From assembly GCA_020025395.1 (NCBI GenBank), contig JAHHSE010000009.1:1-23240 (forward strand): a stretch of 23,240 nucleotides of DNA, given 5' to 3'. The notes under the pieces were generated by a model. That model was not told where the DNA came from. It worked only from the letters and a program-made list of their open reading frames with translations, and did no database searches. Position 1 is the first letter of the stretch. Each line of letters begins with the position of its first letter. This DNA is from Oscillospiraceae bacterium. GTDB taxonomy: Bacteria; Bacillota; Clostridia; Oscillospirales; Oscillospiraceae. Positions 1 to 7,777 of the stretch are shown in pieces. The position numbers were made by a program, and so were the translations under genes.

Positions 1-1038
1 GTGATGAGCCATATGCCGCAGACCAATGATGCCTACGACAGTACCGCCGATGTGTATGATTATCGGCCCATGATTCGCTACGCAAAACCCTATTTTACCC
101 AGGCCGACTATGCGGTGGCCAATTTGGAGACCACCCTGTCAGGGGGGCCGAGTTACTCCGGATACCCCGCCTTCAACACCCCGGACGCTCTGGCGGAGGC
201 CCTGAAGGATGCGGGGCTGGATCTGGTCTCCACAGCCAATAATCACTCCCTGGACAAGCGGTTTGATGGGCTTTCCCGTACGCTGGATGTGCTGGATGAG
301 GTGGGTCTCGCCCATGTGGGGACCTACCGAACCCGGGAGGAGCGGGATGCCCGGCATGGGGTGGTCCTGGCGGATGTGGGGGGGATTCAGGTGGCCTTTC
401 TCTCTTATACCTATGGCACAAACGGCATTCCGGTGAAGGAGGGGAAGGAATTCTGTCTCAACCGCTTTAACTCCGATTATATGACCACCATGTCCACCCC
501 GGACTATGGCCTGATGGAGGCTGACCTGGCTGCCGCCAGGGCCATGGACCCGGATCTGATCGCCGTCATCATGCACTGGGGGGTGGAATATCAGACCAGG
601 GAGAACAGCTATCAAAACCAGGTCAACGACTGGCTGAAGGAGCAGGGGGTGGACCTGGTGCTGGGCGGCCATCCCCATGTGCTTCAGCCCTATGTCTGGG
701 AAAACGGGGACTTTACCTGCTACTCGATGGGGAACTTTATTTCTGCCCAGAAGGACCGCTATACAGATACCACGGTGATCTATCAGCTGGAGCTGACCAA
801 GGATCCGGTTACCGGGGAGACAGCTGTCACCGATGTCAGCTATGTCCCCTTCCTGATGCTCAATCGGGGGGAGGGGGCAGAGGAGCGATTCCTCCTGCTG
901 GACTGCTATCAGGCTCTGGCCGACTATCGGGCGGGAAATCCGGAGAAGCTCAGCGAACGGACAGTTCAGCGCCTTCAAACCGCCATTGAGGATTGCCATT
1001 CCATTTTGGGGGCAGAGGGGGATTTTAAGCAGTCTTAG
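1..1038 (+). CDS. CapA/PgsA-family metallophosphatase-like protein, 5'-truncated
   Basis: Only the last 345 codons are in the window. The reading frame is open at base 1 and the usual signal peptide and first metal-binding motif of the family are missing, so the true start lies upstream. Family hallmarks are visible in order: NLETTLSG (about residue 41), ANNHSLD (about 79), MHWGVEYQ (about 191), GGHPHVLQP (222) and SMGNFISAQ near 240. These are the calcineurin-like metallophosphatase motifs of CapA (PF09587). Family members are linked to poly-gamma-glutamate capsule synthesis or export, but many Clostridia carry stand-alone homologues of unknown role, and no capBC genes are visible here. It converges on the minus-strand DUF1275 gene. 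The 105-nt gap between them holds no clear U-tract terminator. The family call is firm; the biological role is not. Confidence 0.9.
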   Translation: MMSHMPQTNDAYDSTADVYDYRPMIRYAKPYFTQADYAVANLETTLSGGPSYSGYPAFNTPDALAEALKDAGLDLVSTANNHSLDKRFDGLSRTLDVLDEVGLAHVGTYRTREERDARHGVVLADVGGIQVAFLSYTYGTNGIPVKEGKEFCLNRFNSDYMTTMSTPDYGLMEADLAAARAMDPDLIAVIMHWGVEYQTRENSYQNQVNDWLKEQGVDLVLGGHPHVLQPYVWENGDFTCYSMGNFISAQKDRYTDTTVIYQLELTKDPVTGETAVTDVSYVPFLMLNRGEGAEERFLLLDCYQALADYRAGNPEKLSERTVQRLQTAIEDCHSILGAEGDFKQS

Positions 1039-1143
1039 CCGCTTCCGCTGGGATTGCTTGAAGCGCCGTCATATCAGATGGCATATGGACTCTGCGGAAT
1101 CCGCACCTGCCCCGGACAGATGGGGGCGGCCAAACAGAGGGGG

Positions 1144-1827
1144 TCAGATCTCCGCCCTGCTCCGGGCATCCCGGATCAGCCGGATATATTGAAGCGCCAG
1201 AAGAAAGGCACCCAGGATCAGGGCGTGGGCATGGAGAAGCTGACAGGCAAAGCCCCCTAAGAACGCCCCAAGGGGAAAACTGAAGAGAAGGCAGAAATAC
1301 TGCCCGGCCTTTTTTGCGCTTTCCCGATTTCTCAGACAGATCAGATCTCCGATCTTTTGCCCCAGGGTTCTCAGGTTTCCGGTACAGATCGTGGTGTTGT
1401 GGGCAGCCCCTGCATAAGTCCGAAAGGTACTCAGCTGGAATCCCGTGGCAACGGAGAGGGCCCAGTTCACCAGATTGTCAGAGATCGTCTTGGGTGCGAA
1501 AGAAACAGCGGTCAGCATCACCAGCTCAACAAGAATGGACCCCTTTTTCAGCAGAAGAGGCGGTTTCTCTCTCATCCGGTATCGGATGATCTGGTATGCT
1601 GCTGCGCCCAGCACAGAGCCGCAGATGGGCAGAAGGGCGGCCAGGAACATGGATTTGTCCCGCAGATACAGGGAGAGCCCCATTTTTGCCATATTTCCCG
1701 TGTGCATGGATACGAAGGCCTGCCCCCGCTCGAAAAAGCTGTAGGCATTGATGAAGCCTCCTAAAAGGGTCATGGCACCCATAAAGAGCAGGGTCTCCTC
1801 CAGAATCGGTTTTTTCTTATTTTCCAT
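1144..1827 (-). CDS. YoaK/DUF1275 family membrane protein
   Basis: The 227-residue protein has about six hydrophobic segments. Its N-terminal signature (GAMTLLGGFINAYSFF, then FVSMHTGNMAKMG) and a mid-protein segment (FRTYAGAAHNTTICTGNLR) are typical of DUF1275/YoaK proteins, whose members read roughly GG..DA...........THMTGN. It is a cytoplasmic-membrane protein of unknown transport or regulatory role. The chosen ATG has an AGGAG a few bases upstream on the minus strand. It follows the gamma-glutamyltransferase gene with an 85-nt gap containing an 18-bp hairpin and no obvious promoter, so it may be read through from the upstream run. Length matches the family (about 220-230 residues). Confidence 0.85.
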   Translation of the reverse strand: MENKKKPILEETLLFMGAMTLLGGFINAYSFFERGQAFVSMHTGNMAKMGLSLYLRDKSMFLAALLPICGSVLGAAAYQIIRYRMREKPPLLLKKGSILVELVMLTAVSFAPKTISDNLVNWALSVATGFQLSTFRTYAGAAHNTTICTGNLRTLGQKIGDLICLRNRESAKKAGQYFCLLFSFPLGAFLGGFACQLLHAHALILGAFLLALQYIRLIRDARSRAEI

Positions 1828-1849
1828 CGGTTCACTCCTGATTCAGACT

Positions 1850-1895
1850 GCCAAAGCACGCCCCGGCCGACATGGATGCCGAGGCGTGCTTTGGC
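1850..1895 (-). terminator. 18-bp hairpin between ggt and the DUF1275 gene
   Basis: Arms 1850-1867 and 1878-1895 are complementary around a 10-nt loop. The single imperfect position is a G-U wobble if transcribed from the minus strand but a C-A mismatch from the plus strand, which favours function in minus-strand RNA. No U-run follows on the minus strand; the T-rich tract (about 1896-1915) lies on the plus-strand side. It may be a leaky attenuator or RNA-processing hairpin downstream of ggt rather than a full terminator. Confidence 0.5.
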
Positions 1896-1912
1896 TTATT
1901 ATGGTTATTTTT

Positions 1913-3526
1913 TTACCAGACGGCCACCATTCCATCGGTGCGGGGTTCCGTGGCGCCCGCCAGGATGCCCTCTTCATTTCTCCAGATGATCTCGCCTCGA
2001 CCCATCAGGATATTCTCCGGAACCACTTTGATCTCATGGCCCATGCGGAGCAGCTCTTCTGTCAGGGCGTAGGGGAACCCCCGCTCTACCTCCACGGTCC
2101 TCCCGCCTGTCCACTGCCAGCGGGGGGCGTCCAGGGCCTCCTGGGGATTCATGTGAAAGTCCACCGTGTTCATCACTACCTGGACATGGCCCTGGGGCTG
2201 CATAAAGCCGCCCATGACGCCGAAGGGACCAATGGCCTTCCCATCCTTGGAGAGGAAGCCGGGAATGATGGTGTGATAGGATTTTTTGCCGGGGGCCAGG
2301 CAGTTCTCACGCTCTGGGTCCAGGGAGTAGTTGTTGCCCCGGTTGTTCAGGCTGATGCCGGTTCCGGGGACCACCACAGCGGAACCGAAGCCCATATAGT
2401 TGGACTGAATGAAAGAGACCATGCTGCCCTCTTCGTCCGCGGTACACAGATAGACCGTACCGCCGCAGGAGGGATCGCCGGCCTCAGGCAGAATGGCCCG
2501 ATCATGGATCAGGGCTCTCCGCCGGGCGGCATACTGCTTGGAAAGCATCTGCTCCGGTGTGACGCTCATGAAACGGGGGTCTGTGACATAGCGCTGTCCG
2601 TCCACAAAGGCCAGCTTCATGGCCTCGATCTGTCTGTGCATACTCTCCGCCGTATCCCGGGCGGGAAAGTCATAGCCCTCCAGAATGTTCAGGGCCATCA
2701 GGGCCACAATGCCGTGTCCGTTGGGAGGAATTTCAGAAACGGTATAGCCCCGATAGGTCGTGCTGATAGGCTCCACCCACTCCGCCCGATAGGCCTGCAG
2801 GTCTTCCTTTCGCAGATAACCGCCGGTCTCTCGGGCGAAGGCATCGATTTGATCGGCGATCTCCCCATGGTAGAAGGCAGCTCCCATGGTATCGGCAATG
2901 GCCTGAAGGGTCTTTGCGTGATGGGGCAGCGTTACCAGCTCACCTGCCCTGGGGGCCCGGCCCGCGGGGGCAAAGGTATCGAACCAGGGCTGGAAGCAGG
3001 GCTTTTTTTCGTTTTTGGAATAGGACTGGAAGGCGTTGCTCCACAGTCTTGCCATGGTGGGGGACAGGGGATAGCCCTCTTTGGCGTATGCGATGGCGGG
3101 AGCCAGGATCTCCGCGAAGGGAAGTCTGCCAAATCTTTTGTGCAGCTCCACCCAGGCAGAGGGCGCGCCGGGTACATTGACCGGGGTCCAGCCCAGCTTG
3201 GGCATGGTATCTCCATACTTGCTTCGGATCTCCTCCACATCAATTCCCATGGGAGAGGGTCCGCTGCCATTTAAGCCGTAGAGCTTCTCCTTGACCCAGA
3301 CCAGCGCAAAGGCATCGCTGCCCAGGCCGTTTCCGGTGGGCTCCACCACCGTCAGGGTGGCGGCGGCGGCAATGGCGGCATCAATGGCGTTTCCGCCGTG
3401 CTTCAGGATGTCCAGACCCGCTTGGGCCGCCAGGGGCTGCCCTGTGCAGACCATGCCCTTCTTGCCGTAGACCACATGTCTCTGGGAGGGATATGTATAT
3501 CTCAGGGGATCAAAATTGAAATTCAT
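1913..3526 (-). CDS. ggt: Gamma-glutamyltransferase family protein (YwrD-like)
   Basis: The 537-residue proenzyme belongs to the N-terminal nucleophile GGT family, which cleaves gamma-glutamyl bonds such as that of glutathione by hydrolysis or transpeptidation. Self-processing should occur before Thr357 in the CGGTVYL motif. Flanking family motifs are GQPLAAQAGLDILKHGGNA (about 29-47), VVVPGTGISLNN (384-395), the GVMGG loop near 436-440 and GATEPRTDG near the C-terminus. The start MNFNFDPLRYTYPSQ resembles Bacillus YwrD. There is no signal peptide, so it is probably cytoplasmic, unlike classical secreted GGTs. The canonical DxREXAP segment that contacts the glutamyl carboxylate reads NGSGPSP here (about 86-92), so substrate preference may differ. 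It lies 48 nt after the transporter gene and a GGAGG-like site precedes the ATG. Confidence 0.9.
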   Translation of the reverse strand: MNFNFDPLRYTYPSQRHVVYGKKGMVCTGQPLAAQAGLDILKHGGNAIDAAIAAAATLTVVEPTGNGLGSDAFALVWVKEKLYGLNGSGPSPMGIDVEEIRSKYGDTMPKLGWTPVNVPGAPSAWVELHKRFGRLPFAEILAPAIAYAKEGYPLSPTMARLWSNAFQSYSKNEKKPCFQPWFDTFAPAGRAPRAGELVTLPHHAKTLQAIADTMGAAFYHGEIADQIDAFARETGGYLRKEDLQAYRAEWVEPISTTYRGYTVSEIPPNGHGIVALMALNILEGYDFPARDTAESMHRQIEAMKLAFVDGQRYVTDPRFMSVTPEQMLSKQYAARRRALIHDRAILPEAGDPSCGGTVYLCTADEEGSMVSFIQSNYMGFGSAVVVPGTGISLNNRGNNYSLDPERENCLAPGKKSYHTIIPGFLSKDGKAIGPFGVMGGFMQPQGHVQVVMNTVDFHMNPQEALDAPRWQWTGGRTVEVERGFPYALTEELLRMGHEIKVVPENILMGRGEIIWRNEEGILAGATEPRTDGMVAVW

Positions 3527-3574
3527 TGATTACGCCTCCAATGATTCAGTTTGAAAAAACAAGCCCTTCCGCTC

Positions 3575-4759
3575 TTACAGGAAGGTTGCGAAAATTCCCG
3601 CAACCAGGATGGAGATGGTGGTGACGGAAACAAAGCCTGAAATGACAAAGGCGGGGGTCAGCTGGTTGATGACATAGTCCTTTTCCGCCTCGGTCTCCGC
3701 CACAGCGGTGGCGACCTCGTTGACGATCAGGAAGGTGGCGGGGAAGCCCAGCAGCTGGCTCATGGCGATGCCCATAGCCATATTTTTGGAGCCTACAAAC
3801 TTCCAGATGGGCAGGAAGTAGAGAAGTGCAAAACAGCCGATCAGCACGGCGGCGAAAACCACGATGATCTGGAAGGCCAGGCTGACCAGATCTCCCATGT
3901 TGATCTGGGCCAGAGAGGGGATCAGGTTGCTGAAGGTGGCAATCATAAAGAGACCGGCGGACTTTCCTTTGTCCAGCATCTTAGGGGGGACCAGGCCGAT
4001 CTGATTGAGCAGCATCCCCAAAAGCAGACACCAGATGGAGCCGGAAATTCCGGTGAGCTCCTGGATCAGGGAGGCGGCCCAGCAGGCTCCGGCGGCGATC
4101 CCCAGGGTGATGTACACCGTGTAGTATTTGTCGTGGGTCTTATAGAACGGGGGCTTTGCGGATGGACCGCCCCCCTCATCAGCTGCCTTGACATCATTGA
4201 GATCGATTCCGTTTTTCAGGCTCTCTCTGTATTTCTCCGCCAGCTTTTTGGCCTCGGACAGACCGCAGCGGGATGCGGGGATGGTGCCCACAAACTTCTG
4301 GACGGCGAATACCAGGGTTCCAAGGGCGGCAGCCAGGGTAAAGCCCTTTTCCAGAGCGGCCTCGGTCATAATCTGGGTGGCAACGATCCCGCCGTTGACA
4401 ATGGGGATGCTGACAATGGCGGCCTGCTTGCCGATGAGAGGAATGGTGAGGGCCACAGCGCCCACGGCGACTGCCATGGCGACAATGGAGAAGACCACGA
4501 CCTTCCACTCCTTGCGCATCTGGGACAGATTCACAGAGGTTCCCATATTGAACACCAGGAACATGGTGGACATCTTGGATAATTTGGTGAGTCCGGAGGT
4601 CTCAATGATATCGGGAGGCAGAATCCCCCCCACAAAACATACCAGGAACAAAAGAAGCGCCACAAACACGGAAGACAGCTTTGCCTTCGTTTTGATGCCC
4701 AGGTAATCACCTACGGCAAAAAAACCAAATACAATAAACAAGCCCAGGAACATTGACAT
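3575..4759 (-). CDS. Polytopic membrane transporter, substrate unknown
   Basis: The 394-residue protein has about ten to eleven hydrophobic helices in two halves, separated by a hydrophilic loop at about residues 165-215 rich in K, E and D. Glycine-rich helices such as PIVNGGIVATQIM and the C-terminal FPATFLIVNEVATAV recall sodium-coupled carboxylate or glutamate carriers of the GltS/ESS type, but I cannot assign it firmly to a family. The open frame begins two codons earlier at 4765; I prefer the ATG at 4759 because AGGAG then sits 7 nt upstream rather than overlapping. It lies between the desulfidase-like and GGT genes on the same strand, so it probably imports their shared substrate or exports a product. 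Confidence 0.75.
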   Translation of the reverse strand: MSMFLGLFIVFGFFAVGDYLGIKTKAKLSSVFVALLLFLVCFVGGILPPDIIETSGLTKLSKMSTMFLVFNMGTSVNLSQMRKEWKVVVFSIVAMAVAVGAVALTIPLIGKQAAIVSIPIVNGGIVATQIMTEAALEKGFTLAAALGTLVFAVQKFVGTIPASRCGLSEAKKLAEKYRESLKNGIDLNDVKAADEGGGPSAKPPFYKTHDKYYTVYITLGIAAGACWAASLIQELTGISGSIWCLLLGMLLNQIGLVPPKMLDKGKSAGLFMIATFSNLIPSLAQINMGDLVSLAFQIIVVFAAVLIGCFALLYFLPIWKFVGSKNMAMGIAMSQLLGFPATFLIVNEVATAVAETEAEKDYVINQLTPAFVISGFVSVTTISILVAGIFATFL

Positions 4760-4879
4760 AACCATTCTCCTTTTCTACCTTATTTGAAATCGGATCCTCA
4801 TCCGTCCTCTCTCCATAGCCCCCCTTCCGTTCTCTTCCGATTTACACACAGGAGCATCACCCCTCCGCCCTGGGAGGAG

Positions 4880-6157
4880 TTACACCCGAGTCTCTCCGGT
4901 CATGATTCGCAGGATCTCCGCATCGGTGGACTTCATGCCGGTTTTTGCCACATGGCCGAAGCTTCTCAGGGTCTGCTCCACATCGGGCTGCAAAATCCCC
5001 TCATCGCTGGGAAACGCAATCCCACGCATACTCATGCGGTGGGCCATAATCGCGCAGTCTAAGGCGGTGGCGATTTTTGCGGCGCAGGAGGCTTTGGCTC
5101 CGTCGCATACAATCCCCCCTGCATCCGCCAGGGCATTCACCACGGTTCTGGAGACGGCGTCCAAATCTCCCCCGGACAGATAGGTGATCCCCGCTCCGGC
5201 GGCGGCGGCGGCCGAAACCGCACCGCAGAAGGCGGACAGACTGCCAATGTACCGCTTGATGTGGATGGCGGTGAGATTGGCCAGCGCCAGCCCCCGATAC
5301 AGCTGTTCCCTGGTGCAGTGGAGTGATTTGGAATACTCATACACAGACATGGAGATGGTGAGACCCTGATTGCCGGAGCCGGAATTAATCACCACCGGCA
5401 GGGAACAGCCGCCCATCCGCGCGTCCGAACCGGCAGCGGCGGCGGCCTTCACCCTGGCGCAGAGACAGTCCCCGCACGCCTCCATCAATGTCTTCCCCAC
5501 CCTTGCCCCATAGTCGTGTTTCAGTCCCTCCGCGGAGATGGCGGAATTCAGGGTGATCTGTCTGCCTACCGTATCCTCCAGCAGAGTGACATCCACTTGG
5601 GCGGCAAAGTCATAAATGCGCTGCATGGAGAGGAAGGACCTGTCGATCTCCTGCTCTCCGCCCTGTTCAGGGTCCGTCTCCAGCAGCATCCGGTCATCGA
5701 ACTGGATTTTGACAAAATTGGTGTGTTTTCTGGCAATGACCACTGCGGCGGTATGCCCGTTGGCGGACGCCACTGCTTCAATATATAAATTATCCACATT
5801 TTCTTTCCGTTTGCAACAGAAGAAATCGGTCTTCAGAAGGCGGACCGCCTCCTGAATGTCCGAATCCCTCACGGCGGTCAGGGTCTCCAGCTCCAAATCG
5901 GGATCACCGCCCACACAGCCCAGGACAGCCGCCGCCCCGATTCCCTTCAGACCGCCTGAGTTCGGAACGGTCACGCCCTTTACATTTTTTATAATGTTTC
6001 CGCTGCAGCAGATCTGAAGGTGCTGAGGAAAGGTGCCCAGCACCTTTCTCGCCTTCGCGGCCGCCAGGGCAATGGCAATGGGCTCCGTGCATCCCAGAGC
6101 GGGGATTAACTCGTGCCGCAGAACATTGAGACATTGCTCCTGAAGAAGTTGTGTCAT
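4880..6157 (-). CDS. cyuA: UPF0597 / L-cysteine desulfidase-like (serine dehydratase alpha family)
   Basis: The 425-residue protein matches the CyuA/YhaM and archaeal CdsA family, iron-sulphur enzymes that convert L-cysteine to pyruvate, ammonia and sulphide. Visible motifs are ALGCTEPIAIALA (about 20-32), SGNIIKNVKGVTVPNSGG (52-69), INSGSGNQG (257-265), FCGAVSAA (310-317) and GIVCDGAKASCAAKIA (348-363). Cys23, Cys311, Cys351 and Cys358 are the likely cluster ligands. Length is as expected (about 420-440). It is the first gene of the minus-strand run and has a TTGCAA/TATAAA promoter 73-101 nt upstream of its start, facing the GntR gene. Desulfidase, serine deaminase and related lyase activities cannot be told apart from sequence alone. 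Confidence 0.88.
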   Translation of the reverse strand: MTQLLQEQCLNVLRHELIPALGCTEPIAIALAAAKARKVLGTFPQHLQICCSGNIIKNVKGVTVPNSGGLKGIGAAAVLGCVGGDPDLELETLTAVRDSDIQEAVRLLKTDFFCCKRKENVDNLYIEAVASANGHTAAVVIARKHTNFVKIQFDDRMLLETDPEQGGEQEIDRSFLSMQRIYDFAAQVDVTLLEDTVGRQITLNSAISAEGLKHDYGARVGKTLMEACGDCLCARVKAAAAAGSDARMGGCSLPVVINSGSGNQGLTISMSVYEYSKSLHCTREQLYRGLALANLTAIHIKRYIGSLSAFCGAVSAAAAAGAGITYLSGGDLDAVSRTVVNALADAGGIVCDGAKASCAAKIATALDCAIMAHRMSMRGIAFPSDEGILQPDVEQTLRSFGHVAKTGMKSTDAEILRIMTGETRV

Positions 6158-6195
6158 CCGTCTCCCCCTCGATTCCCTTCATATTTATCTTATTA

Positions 6196-6216
6196 ATATG
6201 ATTATTGATATGATTA
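6196..6216. repeat. Direct repeat ATATGATTA in the cyuA leader
   Basis: The 9-mer occurs at 6196-6204 and again at 6208-6216, a 12-bp period, just downstream of the predicted minus-strand transcription start. It may be a binding site for the divergent GntR regulator, or a chance repeat in AT-rich DNA. Confidence 0.35.
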
Positions 6217-6229
6217 GCTCGTTGTTCCT

Positions 6230-6258
6230 TTTATAACATACTTTCGACTCCTTTGCAA
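6230..6258 (-). promoter_or_regulatory. Sigma-A-type promoter for the cyuA-ggt gene run
   Basis: On the minus strand, TTGCAA (6253-6258) is separated by 17 bp from TATAAA (6230-6235). Transcription would start near 6223, about 66 nt before the cyuA-like start codon. Confidence 0.6.
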
Positions 6259-6278
6259 TAGAAACGCATTTTTTCTAC

Positions 6279-6293
6279 AAATATTGAAATATT
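6279..6293. promoter_or_regulatory. Candidate GntR operator between the divergent promoters
   Basis: Two copies of AAATATT (6279-6285 and 6287-6293) separated by one G lie between the -35 elements of the two divergent promoters. That is a natural place for one regulator to control both directions. GntR/FCD proteins usually bind short inverted repeats; AATATT is itself palindromic, so each half has dyad symmetry. Confidence 0.35.
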
Positions 6294-6296
6294 ATC

Positions 6297-6325
6297 TTTA
6301 CTTTTTTGTTCAATTAGCATATAAT
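6297..6325 (+). promoter_or_regulatory. Sigma-A-type promoter for the GntR regulator
   Basis: TTTACT (6297-6302), a 17-bp spacer and a perfect TATAAT (6320-6325) lie 28 bp upstream of the regulator's ATG. Confidence 0.65.
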
Positions 6326-6353
6326 TTAGAAAATTGCACTTGGAGTTTGAGGT

Positions 6354-7007
6354 ATGAAAGAGCAAAAGAGTCTGAAAGAAACCATCTATAATTCCATCCT
6401 GGAAGGGATTTTTAACTTTGAATATAAGCCCCATCAGATCCTGAACGAAAAGGAGCTGACGGAAAAATACAATTGCAGCAAATCCCCTGTGCGGGAGGCC
6501 CTGATTACCCTGTGCAGTGAAAATGTGCTTCGGAGCATCCCCCGATACGGCTACGAAGTCACCAAGCTGAGCATTGAGGATGTCCGGGAAATGCTGGAAT
6601 TCCGCTATCTGATGGAGGGGGGACTGTGGCTCCATCATTTCGAGCAGTTCAACCGGGAGCAGATCGCCAAGCTGGAGGAGCTGGATCAAAAATGTCTGCT
6701 CCCCTCCCTGGGACTCTGGGAACACTGGGATGCCAATGTGGCCTTTCACTTGCAGATCCTCTCCTTTTGCAAAAATGAATACGCCTTTGAGGAGCTGCAG
6801 TCCATCATGAAAAAGCTGAAGCGGGCCTACGCCCAATTTAAGTGGGGAAAATGGGACTTTATCTCGGAACCTTTGGATACCCGCAACCACTCCGCCATCA
6901 TTGCGGCCATTCGGGAGAAGGATCGTGAGGCCCTTCTCAAGGCTCTGCGCAATGACTTGATGGATTTTGGAAGCTACCGTCTGGAGCTGAGTGAGTTCTT
7001 TCTTTGA
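6354..7007 (+). CDS. GntR family transcriptional regulator, FadR/FCD subfamily
   Basis: The 217-residue protein has an N-terminal winged helix (about residues 8-70). Its recognition-helix signature includes LNEKELTEKYNCSKSPVREAL followed by the wing segment RSIPRYGYEV. A helical FCD ligand-binding domain follows (about 78-210), starting at LSIEDVREMLEFRYLMEGG. FCD regulators usually sense small organic or amino acids and repress adjacent catabolic genes. It is divergent from the cyuA-like/transporter/ggt run across 196 bp carrying both promoters, so it most likely controls that run and itself. Its effector is probably the imported compound or a breakdown product. An intrinsic terminator follows 52 nt after the stop. 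Confidence 0.92.
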   Translation: MKEQKSLKETIYNSILEGIFNFEYKPHQILNEKELTEKYNCSKSPVREALITLCSENVLRSIPRYGYEVTKLSIEDVREMLEFRYLMEGGLWLHHFEQFNREQIAKLEELDQKCLLPSLGLWEHWDANVAFHLQILSFCKNEYAFEELQSIMKKLKRAYAQFKWGKWDFISEPLDTRNHSAIIAAIREKDREALLKALRNDLMDFGSYRLELSEFFL

Positions 7008-7059
7008 GTCAGCGCCGCCTCTGAAAGATGAGAGGTATCCTCCCAACCTGATTCCCGGC

Positions 7060-7097
7060 CCCCCGGTCTGCCGTAAGGGACAGATCCGGGGGTTTTT
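7060..7097 (+). terminator. Intrinsic terminator after the GntR gene
   Basis: Arm 7060-7070 pairs with 7081-7092 (11 bp, one bulged T at 7085) around a 10-nt loop, followed directly by five T residues at 7093-7097. Confidence 0.85.
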
Positions 7098-7103
7098 CCG
7101 AGG

Positions 7104-7132
7104 TTGACAAGCAGAGCAGCGTATGCTAAAAT
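7104..7132 (+). promoter_or_regulatory. Near-consensus sigma-A promoter for the small-regulator/MgtC genes
   Basis: TTGACA at 7104-7109, exactly 17 bp, then TAAAAT at 7127-7132. The start is expected near 7139, giving a leader of about 40 nt. Confidence 0.8.
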
Positions 7133-7159
7133 GAATTTATCATGCAGAGCGCCGCATGA
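7111..7159. promoter_or_regulatory. Repeated candidate operator across the promoter
   Basis: A 16-bp element beginning GCAGAGC occurs at 7111-7126, inside the promoter spacer, and again at 7144-7159, just after the expected transcription start. The copies match at 12 of 16 positions and are 33 bp apart, about three helical turns. This fits cooperative autorepression by the first encoded protein, which looks like a ribbon-helix-helix type. The second copy also lies within a CATGC...GCATG dyad. Confidence 0.45.
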
Positions 7160-7179
7160 ATCACGAGAGGAGGAGGACC

Positions 7180-7548
7180 ATGCCGACGGTACGATTTGCC
7201 CTAAGTGAAGCGTATTATGAGAAGCTGAAAAAAGATGCGGACGAAGCCCATCTGAACATCCAGGACTATATCCGCCGTAAGCTATTTCAGATCGAAAACC
7301 CGTTCACAGTGGAGGAGGCGGCGGGGAGGATTCAGAAACAGGGGAAACGGTTACGCAATCAAACCTTTACCCTGCCTGATGTCTACGGCGAGGACTGGAC
7401 CCTGGAGCGGGGACCTGCGGGGGTCTTCGGGAAAAATTTTTTCCAATACATCGAAAGCCACCCGGAGCTTGGGATTCGTTTCGCAGGAATGGGAAAATAT
7501 GGAAGAAGGGCTGAATATACCTATCAGAAGGAGGAGGACCGGCAATGA
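7180..7548 (+). CDS. Small RHH-like / DUF1413-type protein
   Basis: The 122-residue protein begins MPTVRFALSEAYYEKLKKDA, which reads like a ribbon-helix-helix N-terminus (a short beta strand VRFAL, a helix, then LNIQDYIRRKLFQ as second helix). The C-terminal half, from FTLPDVYG through the tyrosine-rich end, resembles the DUF1413 pattern of a small domain often fused to such N-termini. The start ATG at 7180 is preferred over the in-frame ATG at 7156 because the purine-rich AGGAGGAGGA (7168-7177) lies immediately upstream of it. It overlaps the next small gene by 4 nt (ATGA), so the two are translationally coupled. The likely role is a DNA-binding autoregulator or antitoxin-like protein; no toxin is recognised. 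Confidence 0.7.
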   Translation: MPTVRFALSEAYYEKLKKDADEAHLNIQDYIRRKLFQIENPFTVEEAAGRIQKQGKRLRNQTFTLPDVYGEDWTLERGPAGVFGKNFFQYIESHPELGIRFAGMGKYGRRAEYTYQKEEDRQ

Positions 7549-7751
7549 GCTGTACCAATCAAGAGATACGAAGAGCTTTAAGAAAGTACATACAGCGGAA
7601 TGGGGCGCAGGAAACTCGTTTTGTCGCAGCGGTATTCGCCAAGGCCTTCCGCACCACGAAGCAGAGAATTTGTGGGAACATCAGCTGCTTGTGCTGTATT
7701 GAGAAAACGGTCCGGATCTTCCCGAACAGACCCCACAGTCTTATGTATTAG
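7545..7751 (+). CDS. Small winged-helix-like protein, 68 aa
   Basis: The start codon overlaps the previous stop (ATGA) and a GGAGGAGG site lies just upstream, which strongly supports translation. The product is very basic. It has a helical N-terminal part (NQEIRRALRKYIQRNG), a helix-turn-helix-like TTKQRICGNISCLC and a hairpin-like tail VRIFPNRPHS, the order expected of a minimal winged helix. There are three cysteines in the ICGNISCLCC stretch. I do not recognise a named family. Coupling to the upstream RHH-like protein suggests the two act together, possibly on the shared promoter. The MgtC gene starts 26 nt downstream. Confidence 0.6.
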   Translation: MSCTNQEIRRALRKYIQRNGAQETRFVAAVFAKAFRTTKQRICGNISCLCCIEKTVRIFPNRPHSLMY

Positions 7752-7777
7752 GAATCACCGTTTAGAGGGAGGGCGCC

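Noticed and set aside
1039..1143. Terminator between the convergent CapA and DUF1275 genes
   Set aside because: Small dyads (e.g. CGCTTC/GAAGCG near 1040-1065) lack a following T-run on either strand.
1748..3274. 508-codon plus-strand open frame
   Set aside because: It is the antisense shadow of the gamma-glutamyltransferase gene; the minus strand carries all GGT motifs and the plus frame has no ribosome site or family features.
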